This document shows positions 23,301 to 34,551 of a stretch of DNA of 64,000 nucleotides, piece after piece (position 1 is the stretch's first letter; the number at the start of each line of letters is the position of its first letter). Position numbers and translations under genes: made by a program. Origin of the DNA: Artemisia argyi. Taxonomy: Eukaryota > Streptophyta > Magnoliopsida > Asterales > Asteraceae. Under the pieces are notes generated by a model. The model had not been told where the DNA came from and did no database searches. It worked only from the letters and a program-made list of their open reading frames with translations. The stretch lies in NCBI GenBank assembly GCA_030686995.1, contig CM060709.1:300963357-301027356 (forward strand), written 5' to 3'.

Positions 23301-24039
23301 TATGTTCTAAACTCGCGGATCTCACTTTGGAGAGCTCTTTGCGTCGGACAGTGAGCGGGGGGGGGGGGGGGGGTACTGAGCTAATGCAGCTGCAGAATCT
23401 TCAAGAGGAGATGAAGTCGGTCAGATTGGTTCCTACGGCTGATCGATGGGTGTGGACTCTTGAAAATTCAGGTGTTTTCACTGTTGCTTCTCTTCGGAAG
23501 AAGATTGATGAGCTGAAGCTTGCGGCGGTGGCTAAGAAGACGAGATGGGTCAAGTATGTGCCGCTCAAAGTGAACATTACAGCGTGGAAAGTGAAGGTTG
23601 ATGGGTTTCCTACTCGTTTCAACATGTCCCGTAGGGGTATTGGAATTCAATCGCTAGTCTGCCCTATTTGTAATTTAGTGTCGAATCGACGGAACATCTT
23701 TTCTTTAGATGCAGTTTAATTAGAGAACTCGGATGTAAGGTGCTCGGATGGTGGAATTTCCCGGTGTCCACATTTGAGTCATATGGAGAATGGGTTGATT
23801 GGTTGGTTTCTTTGCGTATTCCGTCCAAGACAAAGCTTCTGTTTAAAGGCGTTTGGAGTGTTATGTGGTGGTATGTGTGGAATTTTCGTAATAAAATTAT
23901 GTTTGATGAGAAGCCGCCTAAGAAGTCGATGTTATTTGATGCAATTGTTTCGTCGTCTTTTAATTGGTGTAAATTTAGAAGTAAAACTTCATTCAGTTGG
24001 AATGATTGGCTTAAAAACCCTTATTGTATTTCTTTGTAA
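20389..24039 (+). pseudogene. LINE ORF2: endonuclease, reverse transcriptase and zf-RVT, broken
   Basis: ORF2 nicks target DNA and copies the LINE RNA there. The endonuclease part (20389-21183) keeps its hallmarks in order: NIQGL, QETK, YAPHD, GDFNE, LDRFF, SDHRPI. An in-frame TGA at 21184-21186 then interrupts, and the same frame resumes. The reverse transcriptase part shows DKSPGPDGF, RPISLIGS, VDFEKAYDSV, GLKQGDPLSPFLF and the catalytic FYADDAVF (about 22440). Further breaks are frameshifts near 22830, near 22945 (a shortened G run) and near 23690. The zinc-binding C-terminal region (RWVKYVPLK, PICN) continues to the stop at 24037-24039. At least four lesions make it inactive. Confidence 0.9.
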
Positions 24040-24042
24040 TTT

Positions 24043-24057
24043 CTAGCTCCTTGCTAG
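24043..24057 (+). other. LINE 3'-UTR stem-loop
   Basis: CTAGC, a five-base loop, then GCTAG lies six bases after the ORF2 stop and about 25 bases before the poly-A tail. L1-type LINEs often have such a hairpin for recognition by the reverse transcriptase. Function here is inferred. Confidence 0.45.
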
Positions 24058-24751
24058 CGTTTCTTTGAATAATATTACCGTTCAAAAAAAAAAAAAAAAA
24101 AAAACTTTAAATCAATGACGATTAGTAAACGAAAGTCGATATGTACTACATCGTAACTTAATCCATAAATAAATCAAACACTATACAACTTATCATCTAG
24201 ATGTTTGACACAATACTCAATGATCTAACTATAAAATATATAAAAGATTTTATATCCAAGAACATGTCTAGAACTTGTTAAAAAAACATACGATCCAAAA
24301 AGAATTTTCTATAAACAAAAACCAAAATACATTAAAAAAAAATAACAACCTCCATTACAAGATCCTACGAACTAAAAGGAAAGGGAAAACGTATCCATTA
24401 ATTAAGTCAAATATGAGAAAATTTCGTTATTACCTTTGAAGAAATAGAATTTCAATGGATCTACAATGGTTTTCTTGGATCTAAAATTGTTCGAGATAGG
24501 ACTGGCGGCTAGGCGTGACTTTTATTACTCCACTGATAGTATTTGATAGTTTGTAACTGCTCCTACGTAGTTTATTTTTTTTTAATTGAAATCCCTTAAT
24601 TACCCTTTCAGCTTTGCAAATATTATCCTAACATTTTAGTTAATTACATAAATGGTACAATCAATTATAGACATTGATCAAACAATCTAACGATTCAAAA
24701 AAAGTTCTCGCAGTACTCGCATTTAACAGGGTTCTGAAAATAAAGTTACAC

Positions 24752-24844
<93 letters not shown>

Positions 24845-25454
24845 ATGCTTTTGAGTATATAACTAGGGGAGAGAAACAAAGTCGAAACTTTCTAAAATTT
24901 ATTGATTTAGATTTTGGGTATTCAAAAAATATACATATTCAGATATCCGAAAACTTGATCATAATTTACTAAAACATTGGGTTTTATGAAAAGACAGTTT
25001 TGGAAGTCATATAAAAGTTTTTCAAAAATTATAGATATATGGATATTTAGATACATAAAAGTGTAATCTGAAATTTCGGATATCCGAATTACAAAAAACT
25101 TAGATAAAATATACATATCTAACATAAAACAATCATCGGAAATTTCGGATATCCAAATTTATGATATAACTAGTTGTTGACAAGTCTCTTAAATTTTTTA
25201 AATTAACAACAAAAAAATATTGTCAAAAATGTCTCATTTCATATTTTCACTTCAGTGGCCACTTAAATAGGAGATATTTCATGTCGGTTGTTTTCTTTTT
25301 CTTTCATAATAGAAAAATCGCTAGTTGGGAGATGCTAGTGGTATATTAAACGTTAAATTATGAGCTAAACAATGGTATGTTAATACAATCATTGAGCTTA
25401 TTGTAAGGGGCCTAGCACCCGCTAGCCACCCCTCCCTCCGCCCCTGTCTAGATC

Positions 25455-28321
25455 GACTAGCAAATTAGCTTATGACATCGTGGATATAGCTTGTATAAAA
25501 TTCATACCCATGAAGAATGATACGCTATTGTTGATTGTCACTATTGTCGTCAATTCCAAATCCCCACATGCAATGGTTAAAAAATCGATATTTCAACAAA
25601 AACCAATGCCATGAGGAAACCAAACTCACTTTAATCAAGTACTTACTGTGGAAAGGTTCATAGGGTTTGGCCAACTTCATGTATTGACCAAATCTAGTGT
25701 ATCAAAAAGGACACAATTAACATAACACATGGGTTTTTTCGTTTCATGTGAGAACGCATGTTGTGTTTACTTCTTTAAACACCTTTCTGTTTCGGCCTAA
25801 ACAACATAATTGCATACATTCATCTTTGTCATTCTTTAAAAGGAAAATGGTTAAAAGATAGTGGGAACACGGTAGAGTCGTTGCGTCTAAAATTCATCAT
25901 GTTCCTTAATTAAGATTCTTTTTTGAAAACATGGAAATTGCGTTTAAGTGTGAACTTTGAACTTTTTTACAATTATTCAATTCTATGTTAATTTAGCAGT
26001 GAAGTGATGTGGTGGTGATAGTGTGATACATACAACAACGTTTAACTATGAAAAAGTGAGAAGGATATGATACTTTGATGTGGAAATCAAAACGCTTTTC
26101 TTATTTGTGGATCCTTTATAGGAATAGAAAGGAGAATCCTATTTAAGAAAAAATACCAGCTGTGAAGTGCCTTTAACAACAACCTGCTATAGGTTTGAAT
26201 AGTTAATCTGTTTCCATCTTGTTACTAGATGATAACTAAGATAATCTATTCACTACTCAAGAGTTTTAGACCATTTTAAAAATGCTTTTCTATCGAATTC
26301 TACATGAGCGTATAAACATATGTACATAAATCGTTTCACATATATGTCAACAATGGTCAGGTACTGTGCTTGAACTAACCCCGTACATGTTTCGTTCTTT
26401 CTAGTGTTAACTTTGACAACCACGTATTGTATTGCCATATTTGGTATAAAAAATGAGAATGTATATGTAGAAATTATAAACTTTTAAAATGTTTTAGTAT
26501 CTCACATGGCACATATATAGTTATAAACACCCTGGAATTACATGGCTCTTGTAGCGATTGATAGGTAGTAATAATGTAATGACAGATACCCTAAGCATGC
26601 AAAAACGGCCATTAGACAAACTCTTTTATTAACCTTTAACCAAAAGCAACCCTTTATTAACTCATGAATACGGCAAATTGTTTGTAATTAAAGATTTAAT
26701 GGCCTAATAATCTTTTTGTCTTTCAGATTTATTACGAATTAATTTCACTACTCATATCATAAATTAATCGGTTGGAAATTATGTTAATTTATTTGAAATC
26801 ATGCATAAACTCATAGTTTGTTCCAGGTTTCCGAACACAACAAGCTAGATACGGTAAAACTCAGAAAGTTTACATTTGGTGGTAGACCTTTTACATGTCA
26901 CGATTAGATTGTCACTAAAATCCTGGTTTTAGTGACACGAAATTAAAAATTGTGATTAAAAGGTTATAGTTTTGTCTTGTATTCGAATTCTTTATGTGAA
27001 AATTGTCATAAAAACGCTATACCCACTGTTTTTGTGTCACTATATATAGATCTACACCAACTTCATCCTTAGTTACACTTTCACAAAGTAAAAAAGTAGG
27101 CAAAACAGGCAAAAGCTTAGTGATTCATTTATTACTCTGGTGACAATTTTTTAACCATGGTTAACAAAAGAAAAGAAAAAAAAAAATCGTTTAACCTTTA
27201 ATGACTTTTACTTACCCTTTTTTGTTTGTGTCACTAAGATATAACAATTATCTTCTACATATTAAACAGCTATAGCATGATTTGTTCTACCATTTTTTTA
27301 AAAATTACAAACTTAACTAATATAAAATTTGTACGACGAGTTTAAATCCTTAAAGATATAAAGAGTTGAATGAACTGGATGTATACATGAATTTAATCGT
27401 GTTTAACAAGATATATGAAAATCTTACTTCCACGAAGCACGATATGTTTGCAAGATATATGAAAATTCTTCAAAGCATTCTAAAACTGATTCGTTGGCAG
27501 GGATAGGTATTTACCGATGCAATTATGACTCCTGTATGAAAGAGTCGAAGGTAATTTCAGCTAGCTCTATATTTACGGACCTTATTAGTTCGCAAATATA
27601 TGGGTTTGTCCCGAGAATCCATTTTGATCGAAGGTGACGCTTGTTTTCTCAAAAATCTTAACACGTACAATTTCTATATACTCTCCAATTAATTTTTGAC
27701 CGTCCAGGAAAAGGATTATGAATGTCCACATATAACACGACAAGAATTCCCTTTTCCTTGTCCGATCCGTGCTTTTGACATTTCCAAAAGTTAAAAAAGA
27801 AAATCTTCATCTTATTTTTTAAGATTCGGTACACCACAATTGTAAAAGAAAGACTTTGACGTCTTTCCTTTAAAAACAACACATTTTCTAGGAAAACTAA
27901 GCTATTGAACTCTCTTAGGATATGATCTTGTATCATATCATACTACTCCGTATACAAAGCATAGTGTTCAATTTCATTAAAATCAACTTCTTATAATTAT
28001 ATTGACAAATGCAAAGTAAGATCTTGACCATTCACTGTGAAGGAGGGTAAGAAGAACCCAAATAAAAACGAAGCACACGTACACCTTATATCGTGTTACA
28101 ACCGCAGTTGGAATATTTGTCGCACAAAACATCTTAATAACCCTGTTAGAACGAAGCTAATTAAGTAAAAGGACATTTCAAGTCATTCTCATACATATAT
28201 AGTCTCACTAACTTAATTTATAGTTTCCTAATGAAGGAACATACGCTTAATGACATTATTTAATTAAACGTCTAAAACTCACAAACTTAATAAATTATCA
28301 TGATTACATTATATTTCAATA
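25455..28321. other. AT-rich stretch without a supported gene
   Basis: No convincing ORF. One small feature: a perfect 10-bp stem, GTCACTAAAA with TTTTAGTGAC around a six-base loop, near 26909-26934, with similar GTGTCACTA motifs near 27035 and 27230. It could be a worn MITE. The right part should hold the 3' UTR of the second Aux/IAA gene. Confidence 0.4.
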
Positions 28322-30462
28322 TTAACTCATCAAGTTTTTGGTCTGTAGTTCACCATCTGAAGCCCTTTTCTTCATCCTTAGTCGTTTGCATGTTTCTGTA
28401 AACATCCTGAAATTTCAAGTGATACGTTATTTTGTTAGAATATATGCGAGTAAATGTATAGCAAATTTATTCGTAACAAGCTAAGAACTATTAAAATGTC
28501 ATTTTATTTTTATGTTAGAGCATGTCAGAAAATTCTAAGTTTCAGGAAAGCTTCGACATTCATATGGCATTCTTACTTTCGACCAATGTTGTTTTTCCTA
28601 TCAAAAGTTTAATGTCTCACAGGAAAATATATGGAAAAAAAAAAAAAAAAAAAATGTTCATGTCTTTTTCTTATTAAATATTACGTGCACACAGTACTAC
28701 GCTTCGAAACATGAAAGTTTGTATCGAGTAGGGGCCATATATATACAGCAATGTACAAACATTTATAGGATCAATCAATTCAAAGACAAAAATTATTGAA
28801 AATGTAATAAAAATATAAAGAAAGTTTATAAGCTTACTCCCAGGGTACGTCCCCCACAAGCATCCAATCTCCATCCTTGTCTTCATATATTGGTGTGTAC
28901 TCGCATTCATCACCTGTTTTCGATCCAAACATTTTCATTATTATCATTTATGAATTGCTCCCTTATTTTGTCAATAATTTAAAGGTGTGTCGGAACCATC
29001 AGGTTGTACACGAAATGACGTCTCTTTTTTTGGCTAGATATAACTTACGTTATACCAAACAAATATTAGGCCTTTCATTTACTACACGGTGATATTGTTT
29101 TGTCCATAATGGACCTAAGGGGGACTATGCAATCCGTGTGATAAAACGATGACAAGACTTTCGCCCGGAAGATAAACATTACAAAACATTAACAGCTTTC
29201 ACCTCGTGTACTTAGTTACTATATAGGATTCGGTGTTGACATCTATATATTTTGATCATATAAATCCACAATGTGAATGAAACTAGTAGTGAACTTCAGC
29301 ACAGTGGTAGTGAATATAAAGTTTCGTCCAATTTTGGACCGATTGGTTTGTTGATCCAAAAAATATTTCTAATCTCACATTGTAATCTTTCTTTTTCTCT
29401 CTAGCGTCTCATTAGAGTCTAATAAAATCTTGGCAGTTTAAAAACAATTCCGCACAATATACTTATAGTGAAAGACAATTGTGTATAGTTTGATAGTAAA
29501 AAACAAAAACATACTACTCGTATATACTAAGCAAACCTGAAAAGTTCTAATTTAATGCCACCATTCAAGTTTGACATGGCCACTATACATGCATAAATGC
29601 TAAACAACTAGGTTAAAATAAAATAAAAAGTGATTTCAAGAATCATTTTAGTGTTATACAGTAAATTCATACATAGAAGTACTTTTGAAGCAGAAAAATT
29701 CATTAAGATAACTTATAAATTCATTCACATCAGAGAAGTACATTTTCTTCTTAAATTTTTTTAAAGAAAATCATAGAGATATCAAACTTGACTATATATA
29801 TGATTTTCAGTCCATTAATGCATCCTTCAATATTAACTTGAATTGAATTATAGAGTATAGTACTGAATATCTTTTAACTGACTTCTTGGTCAACTATTTT
29901 TCAAGCAAGAAACTGAAACAATAGCAGTTTAACAATATACATGCAACACATATTACTATATTGTAGAATGGTTTTTGTATATTCTTGTTTTCAAAGTATT
30001 TAAACTTTGCATGGCAAGTTAATTTCTTATGTCACTCTTAGGAAAAACTAGGTTAATTGGGCATGTAGCTATTCAAAAGAATTTAACGCGATGCATGTAA
30101 CTATTCAAACATAACCCTAACAAAGTAAGAGAATGGGAGAACTTACCAAGACCAAAGAGATTCTCAAGAGCCACAATGAAATCCGAATACCCTTTGAAAC
30201 CATTAACATCGACCTTTCGAAGATATGGAGCCCCATCCATGCTCACTTTCACGTACATTTTGGTCATACTTTTCTTCCTATATGAACACACTGGCGGCCA
30301 CCCTACCGCCATTTCAGTATTTTGAACTTTCGAGGAATTCATCTGTGTTCCACCACCAAGAATATCGAGAAACGTCCTCTTTTTCTCATTCCTCTCCCCA
30401 CAACCACCCGGTAACCCTAATCGCAACTCGGTGATCTCAAGCCCAAACCCTTCTGTTGCCAT
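28322..30462 (-). CDS. IAA: Aux/IAA auxin-responsive repressor, IAA5/6/19-like, three exons
   Basis: Exons 30462-30147, 28913-28838 and 28406-28322 join in phase through GT-AG introns of about 1.23 kb and 431 bp to 158 aa. Domain I holds the EAR motif LRLGL (13-17), a basic KKR lies at 27-29, and the degron [13 protein letters not shown] (52-64) is canonical. The PB1 domain has its basic face at [14 protein letters not shown] (72-85) and its acidic OPCA motif at [16 protein letters not shown] (115-130). CKRLRMKKR (137-145) gives a second basic patch. By family knowledge it is a short-lived nuclear repressor of ARF-driven transcription, destroyed through SCF-TIR1/AFB when auxin is present. The [13 protein letters not shown] block and small size resemble the IAA5/6/19 group. 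It is short but has every domain. Confidence 0.95.
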
Positions 30463-30564
30463 ATATCTCTCTCTTCTAACACTTACTAGCTAGGTGTTTT
30501 TTTTCTTTTTCTTTTTCTTTAAGATAAGCAATGACTTACTTGTGTCTGTGGGCATTGCAATGCT

Positions 30565-30582
30565 CGTTATATATATGCACAT
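30565..30582 (-). promoter_or_regulatory. Candidate TATA region of the second Aux/IAA gene
   Basis: A TATATATAACGAG stretch on the minus strand lies about 105 bp upstream of the ATG at 30462, a sensible core-promoter distance. TGTCNN cores (TGTCTG, TGTCAC) lie near 30638-30650. Confidence 0.4.
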
Positions 30583-30663
30583 TAAGATAATTAAGAGAGA
30601 GGACATGAAAAGAGCAATATAGGAGGACAGTCATGTTAGATGTCTGTCACATGAGTTACAAAT

Positions 30664-30712
30664 GTGGGGGTGGGGTGGGGTAGGGGTGGGGGTGGGGGTG
30701 GGGGGTAGGGGT
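30664..30712 (+). promoter_or_regulatory. G-rich tract able to form G-quadruplexes
   Basis: About 49 bases of repeated GGGGT or GGGGGT runs, with more than four G-tracts of three or more, stand about 200-250 bp upstream of the second Aux/IAA start codon (C-rich on the sense strand). In AT-rich surroundings this is striking. A regulatory effect is only inferred. Confidence 0.45.
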
Positions 30713-30739
30713 CTACTAACATATGCTCTATGTATTCCA

Positions 30740-31730
30740 ACCAGCAAGATACTAAAAGGCCGGCAAAGATATAAAAAGTGGGTTGGATCGTAGGGCTAAA
30801 GATTTTAATGATGATTTGGTGGGTTTCATTTGTAACCGTGTGATATGTTGTGTGGGACAAACCATGTGGTCTTTGCCTTGCTAAACCGGGAGTAGACTTG
30901 GACGAAATCATACGTATTCACTCCACATCAATTATCACTTGACTAATATAATATTGAGTCTTGATACTTTTTAAAATAAATGTATTAACAAGTTTGTTGT
31001 GACTTATGATTGCTTTGGATTTATAAAGTATAGTATAACTTTATGCTTAATTGTCTTTATTGATTCTTAAAAAAAAGGCTATGGGATGCTCTTAAGCGAC
31101 TATGTGTTGTTGCTTTTAGAATATGTGGACTCATTATATATATTATAGATTTCTGTGTGTTGGACAAAATTATGATTAGTCATGATATGTGAGATTTTTG
31201 TAAATATATTTGAACAAAACAACCCATAATTTTTTTTTTGGGTAAAAGGTTTCTATACCCGGTGAAATGGACAACCCATAATTTGAAGGTGGTATTTCTT
31301 TTAATGTAGGTAAACTGAGTTTAGTTGCGTAATATGGTATCTTTTCAATTGATTTTTTATGCAGGATTAACAAAACTTAAGCAAAGAGCACAATATACTC
31401 AGCACTCATAGTCAGAATGCACCAATCGCTTTTGATAATAATTAGGCCAGTACCCGTACATAGCAATGTGATTTTATAGCATCACATAGTTGTAGTGATA
31501 GCTTTTTTAAACTATGTATGAATATATGTTCTTATAAACTATGTATGTATATTTGTTTCCGGTTCTTACTTTCCATTTTTTGTTTTGAAAGGTTGTTAGA
31601 CCATGTTTTGATAAGTTTTAATTTATTAGTTTTCATTTCTAATTTTTAAGTTTTCAATATTAAATAATAGGGAGACACTCTTGAAAGATAGTATGGATAA
31701 TAAAAAAGGGAAATTAAAGTTGAATTTTTA

Positions 31731-31734
<4 letters not shown>
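30740..31734. other. Intergenic stretch, nothing recognised
   Basis: AT-rich, with no convincing ORF, no paired inverted repeat and no RNA gene seen. Confidence 0.4.
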
Positions 31735-31774
<40 letters not shown>

Positions 31775-31778
<4 letters not shown>

Positions 31779-32262
31779 TGAGATCAAATGAGAACTTTCT
31801 TAAAGTTGTAAAAATGAGAACCAACCAAAATCTCACAAATGACACTCAACTTAAAAGAAAATAAAAACATAATTAATTACAACTAAAATTATTAAAGATT
31901 TGATGGGTTTTCTTTTGAAAATTGACGTAAACTAAGTGATACACTTTGATTCAACGTGTAATGTGTATCAAGGTTTAGTATTGTGATCAAGTCTTTAGTG
32001 GTTGTTGTGTATTAGATGTATCAATTTATGTATAAGAAATTAGTTTTTTGAGATTTTAATGTATATGTATAAAAAAATTTATTGTGTATCAGTAATCCGT
32101 TTTTCATGTATGAGTTGGTTATTAGTCTATTTAATGTTAACTTGTATTAATATATAATATTTTGGTGCATCTTTGCTAGAATGGTTACGTATCAAGGTTT
32201 TAATGGTATTTTAGAATAGTTCTCATTTTTACAACTTTAAGAAAGTTCTCACATTATCCTTC

Positions 32263-32264
<2 letters not shown>
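31775..32264. mobile_element. MITE with (TA)n on both sides
   Basis: The left end includes ATGAGAACTTTCTTAAAGTT then GTAAAAATGAGAAC. The right end (32218-32264) is its inverse. The inverted ends are about 35-45 bp and the interior is non-coding. (TA)n tracts abut both sides (31735-31774 and 32265-32350), as for the two fold-back elements near 18 kb. Confidence 0.75.
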
Positions 32265-32353
<89 letters not shown>

Positions 32354-32866
32354 GAACTTTTTTTACAGACTTAGTACTCACTCTTATATAAAATTGTTGA
32401 TTGGTACTTTGCATGTGTAACATATTAAATTTTCCTAGCTAACAGAGACTCGTCTGTTATATGGCTTTCAACGAAATCTAAATTGTATTTTAATTTCAAT
32501 GATTTCGAGTAGATGTAGGAAGTTTCTTTCAATTGAATACAGTGGTTTAGCAACCCATGTTACGCTCTATCCCACCATCGTACCCTTTTTCTATCTTCTT
32601 GCTAATTTAATTCAATTGCCACTCAAGAAAAATTTGGTCTTATCTTTCAATCATGATCGAGATCAGTTGCCAATTAAGAACCATAAGGATTTGTGGTTCC
32701 AACACAAATGGACCAATCACATGATGTTGTTAATTCCACAAAAGAAGTATGATGGAAAAAAATGGTGATGATGTTGTTTTATACTTTTAGAAAGTTGTGT
32801 GAGGAGTGGAATCCCATTCTAGGTTGCGTTAGAAGACCTTCGTCTCTTAACTTTGACTGCATGTTA

Positions 32867-33154
32867 GGGGGTTGGCAGTGCATGCGGGGAGGCACAACAC
32901 GGCACGGCAGGCTTCCTCTGTGGGAACACTGCCGCCGGTGCCCTTCTACCGCACGGCAAGTCAAAACTGCGAAGAAATTTACCGCATGGAAAGAAGGAAA
33001 AAAGTGAACGTTGGAGAGTTAATTAATTTATTGTTTGTGATGTTTGTGATAAGTAAAGGTTGAGGGGTGTGATGCCAACAAAAAGTGAGTGATATAAGAG
33101 GATTGAGTGTAAGTGAGTGAAGGGATTTGAGGTGAACGGTGTGTTGCCAACCCC
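32867..33154. mobile_element. Harbinger/Tourist-like MITE, 288 bp
   Basis: The left end GGGGGTTGGCAGTGC and the right end, read inward, GGGGTTGGCAACACA form terminal inverted repeats. TTA stands immediately outside both ends (32864-32866 and 33155-33157), the target duplication expected of PIF/Harbinger elements. The inside is GC-rich near 32880-32960 and non-coding. One flanking G makes a 4-bp TTAG reading possible too. Confidence 0.7.
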
Positions 33155-33404
33155 TTAGAATAAAACATTATGAAATGTTCTTCAGTTTACATGTATCATG
33201 TATACATATTGGCTGACTGTACTCTGGTTAGCCAACTAATTAATTAATCAACTAGTTTAAGTTTTGTTAAAATTTATGTGTTACGGACTATATCAAGTAA
33301 CTATAGACCTCTGAAAATTTATCACGACGAGACGTACTTCATAGAAATAAGTAAAATAAAAATAGTAAACATCTATTTGATTGAACTACCATCAATAAAA
33401 CAAG

Positions 33405-34551
33405 GGGTTTTGTCCGTACAATAGTTGTCTACTTTCTCAAATGTACTGATATGGTACGTGTACTATTTTTAATACCTGTATAGGAGGTCTACTTTCAGTT
33501 TCGTGCTAATATGGTACGTGAGTAACCTTTTGACCTGCTAATATGGTACGTGGGACTTTAATTTTTCGATTATTTTTAGGAAAAAAAAGGTAAAAAGAAA
33601 ATTCTTTTTTTTTTTTATAAAAGATTCAAATTTTTTTTTTTTTTTTTTTTTTTGTGGAAAACTTTTTTTCCGAAAATAATTTTATAAAAATTATAAAATA
33701 AAATTTGTCGAAAAACTTTTTATCCAAAAAAAATCTTTGGAAAATTTTTTTTAGAAAAAAAAATCCAAAAAAAACGAAACAAGATTTCGAAAAAAATTAT
33801 AAAATAAAATTTGTGGAAAAACTTTTTTCCAAAAAAATAATTCAAACTTTTTTTTAGAAAAAAAAAATCCAAATAAAAAATTTCTAAAAAAATTAGAAAA
33901 AAAATTGTCGAAAAACTTTTTTCCGAAAAAAATTTATTCAAAAATTTTTTTAGAGATGAAATAAGAAAAATCTTTTTCTATAAAATTATTTTCGGAAAAA
34001 AAGTTTTTCCACAAAAAAAATTTTTTAGATTTTTTTTTTAAGAATTTTCATTTTACATTTTTTTTTCTAAAAAAAATCGAATTATTTTTTTTTCGGATAA
34101 AACGAAAAAAAAAAAAAAAAAAAAACTTATAATAATAGAAGATAACGAATGGGGACCTATTTTCCAAAAGAAACAAATCACAATGGACCATTTTTGAAAA
34201 AATCGCAAAGGACCAATTTTGCAAAAGAAACAAATCACAAGGGGCCATTTTTGAAAAAAAAATCAGAAAGGACCTATTTTGCAGAAGAAACAAATTACAA
34301 AGGACCATTTTTGAAAAAATAGCAAAGGACCTATTGTGCAAAAGAAACAAATCACTAGGGACCATTTTTGTCCAAAAAACCAATAAAATAAAACTTGTAC
34401 CTGTTTTATAGGTTACCAACCGGCAGCCGGTCAAAAAGTGGCCATATTAGCACGAAACTGAAAGTAGACCTCCTATACAGGTATTAAAAATAGTACACGT
34501 ACCATATCGGTACATTTGAGAAAGTAGACAGCTATTGTACGGACAAAACCC
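33405..34551. mobile_element. Mutator-like element, 1.15 kb, long inverted repeats
   Basis: Both ends begin GGGTTTTGTCCGTACAATAG when read inward, and the inverted arms run for about 110 bp. The element is flanked by a perfect 10-bp direct repeat, ATAAAACAAG (33395-33404 and 34552-34561). Long inverted repeats and a 9-11 bp duplication indicate a Mutator-like (MULE) element. The inside is extremely A/T-rich, with many AAAATTTT palindromes, and lacks a transposase. Confidence 0.88.
34156..34372. repeat. Minisatellite, about 55-60 bp, four units
   Basis: Each unit contains AAAAGAAACAAATCAC, then GGACCATTTTTGAAAAAAT, then GCAAAGGACC. It lies inside the Mutator-like element. The minus-strand ORF over it (34048-34434) is just the repeat translated. 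Confidence 0.85.

Larger units (their letters stand above)
19761..24103 (+). mobile_element. 5'-truncated L1-type LINE with poly-A tail
   Basis: A non-LTR retrotransposon copy. It is flanked by ACTTTAAATCAATGACG (about 19745-19761 and 24104-24120), a target duplication of about 17 bp, and ends in a run of about 20 As. The 5' end falls inside ORF1, so reverse transcription stopped early. ORF1 and ORF2 overlap by four bases (ATGA at 20389-20392). ORF2 carries endonuclease, reverse transcriptase and a C-terminal zinc-binding region. Two long G runs (20149-20169 and 23357-23373) interrupt coding sequence. The clean target duplication suggests a fairly recent insertion despite the coding damage. 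Confidence 0.92.
18395..24750. mobile_element. Fold-back element 2, split by a LINE
   Basis: The left end has CTTTATTTTCAGAAC (18397), then GCGAGAACTGCGAGAACT. The right end, read inward from about 24750, has CTTTATTTTCAGAAC, then GCGAGTACTGCGAGAACT, so the inverted termini are about 60 bp long. (TA)n tracts lie outside both ends. Without the LINE (19761-24103) the element is about 2 kb. It encodes nothing I recognise. Confidence 0.7.
17315..25446. mobile_element. Non-autonomous hAT element, 8.1 kb, enclosing nested elements
   Basis: Left end CAGGGGCGGAGCCAAG (17315) and right end, read inward, CAGGGGCGGAGGGAGG (25446) share an 11-bp perfect terminal inverted repeat. Both ends are flanked by the identical 8-bp TCTAGATC (17307-17314 and 25447-25454). 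An 8-bp target duplication and a CAGGG terminus define the hAT superfamily. No hAT transposase lies inside, so it needs one in trans. Most of its length is later insertions: fold-back element 1 (17577-18349), fold-back element 2 (18395-24750) and the LINE inside the latter. Confidence 0.88.

Noticed and set aside
32499..33007. Three overlapping short ORFs
   Set aside because: They cross the boundary of a Harbinger-like MITE and show no domain.
33720..34434. Phe/Ile/Lys-rich ORFs, including a 128-aa repeat ORF
   Set aside because: They follow A/T-rich DNA and a minisatellite inside a Mutator-like element; no domain.
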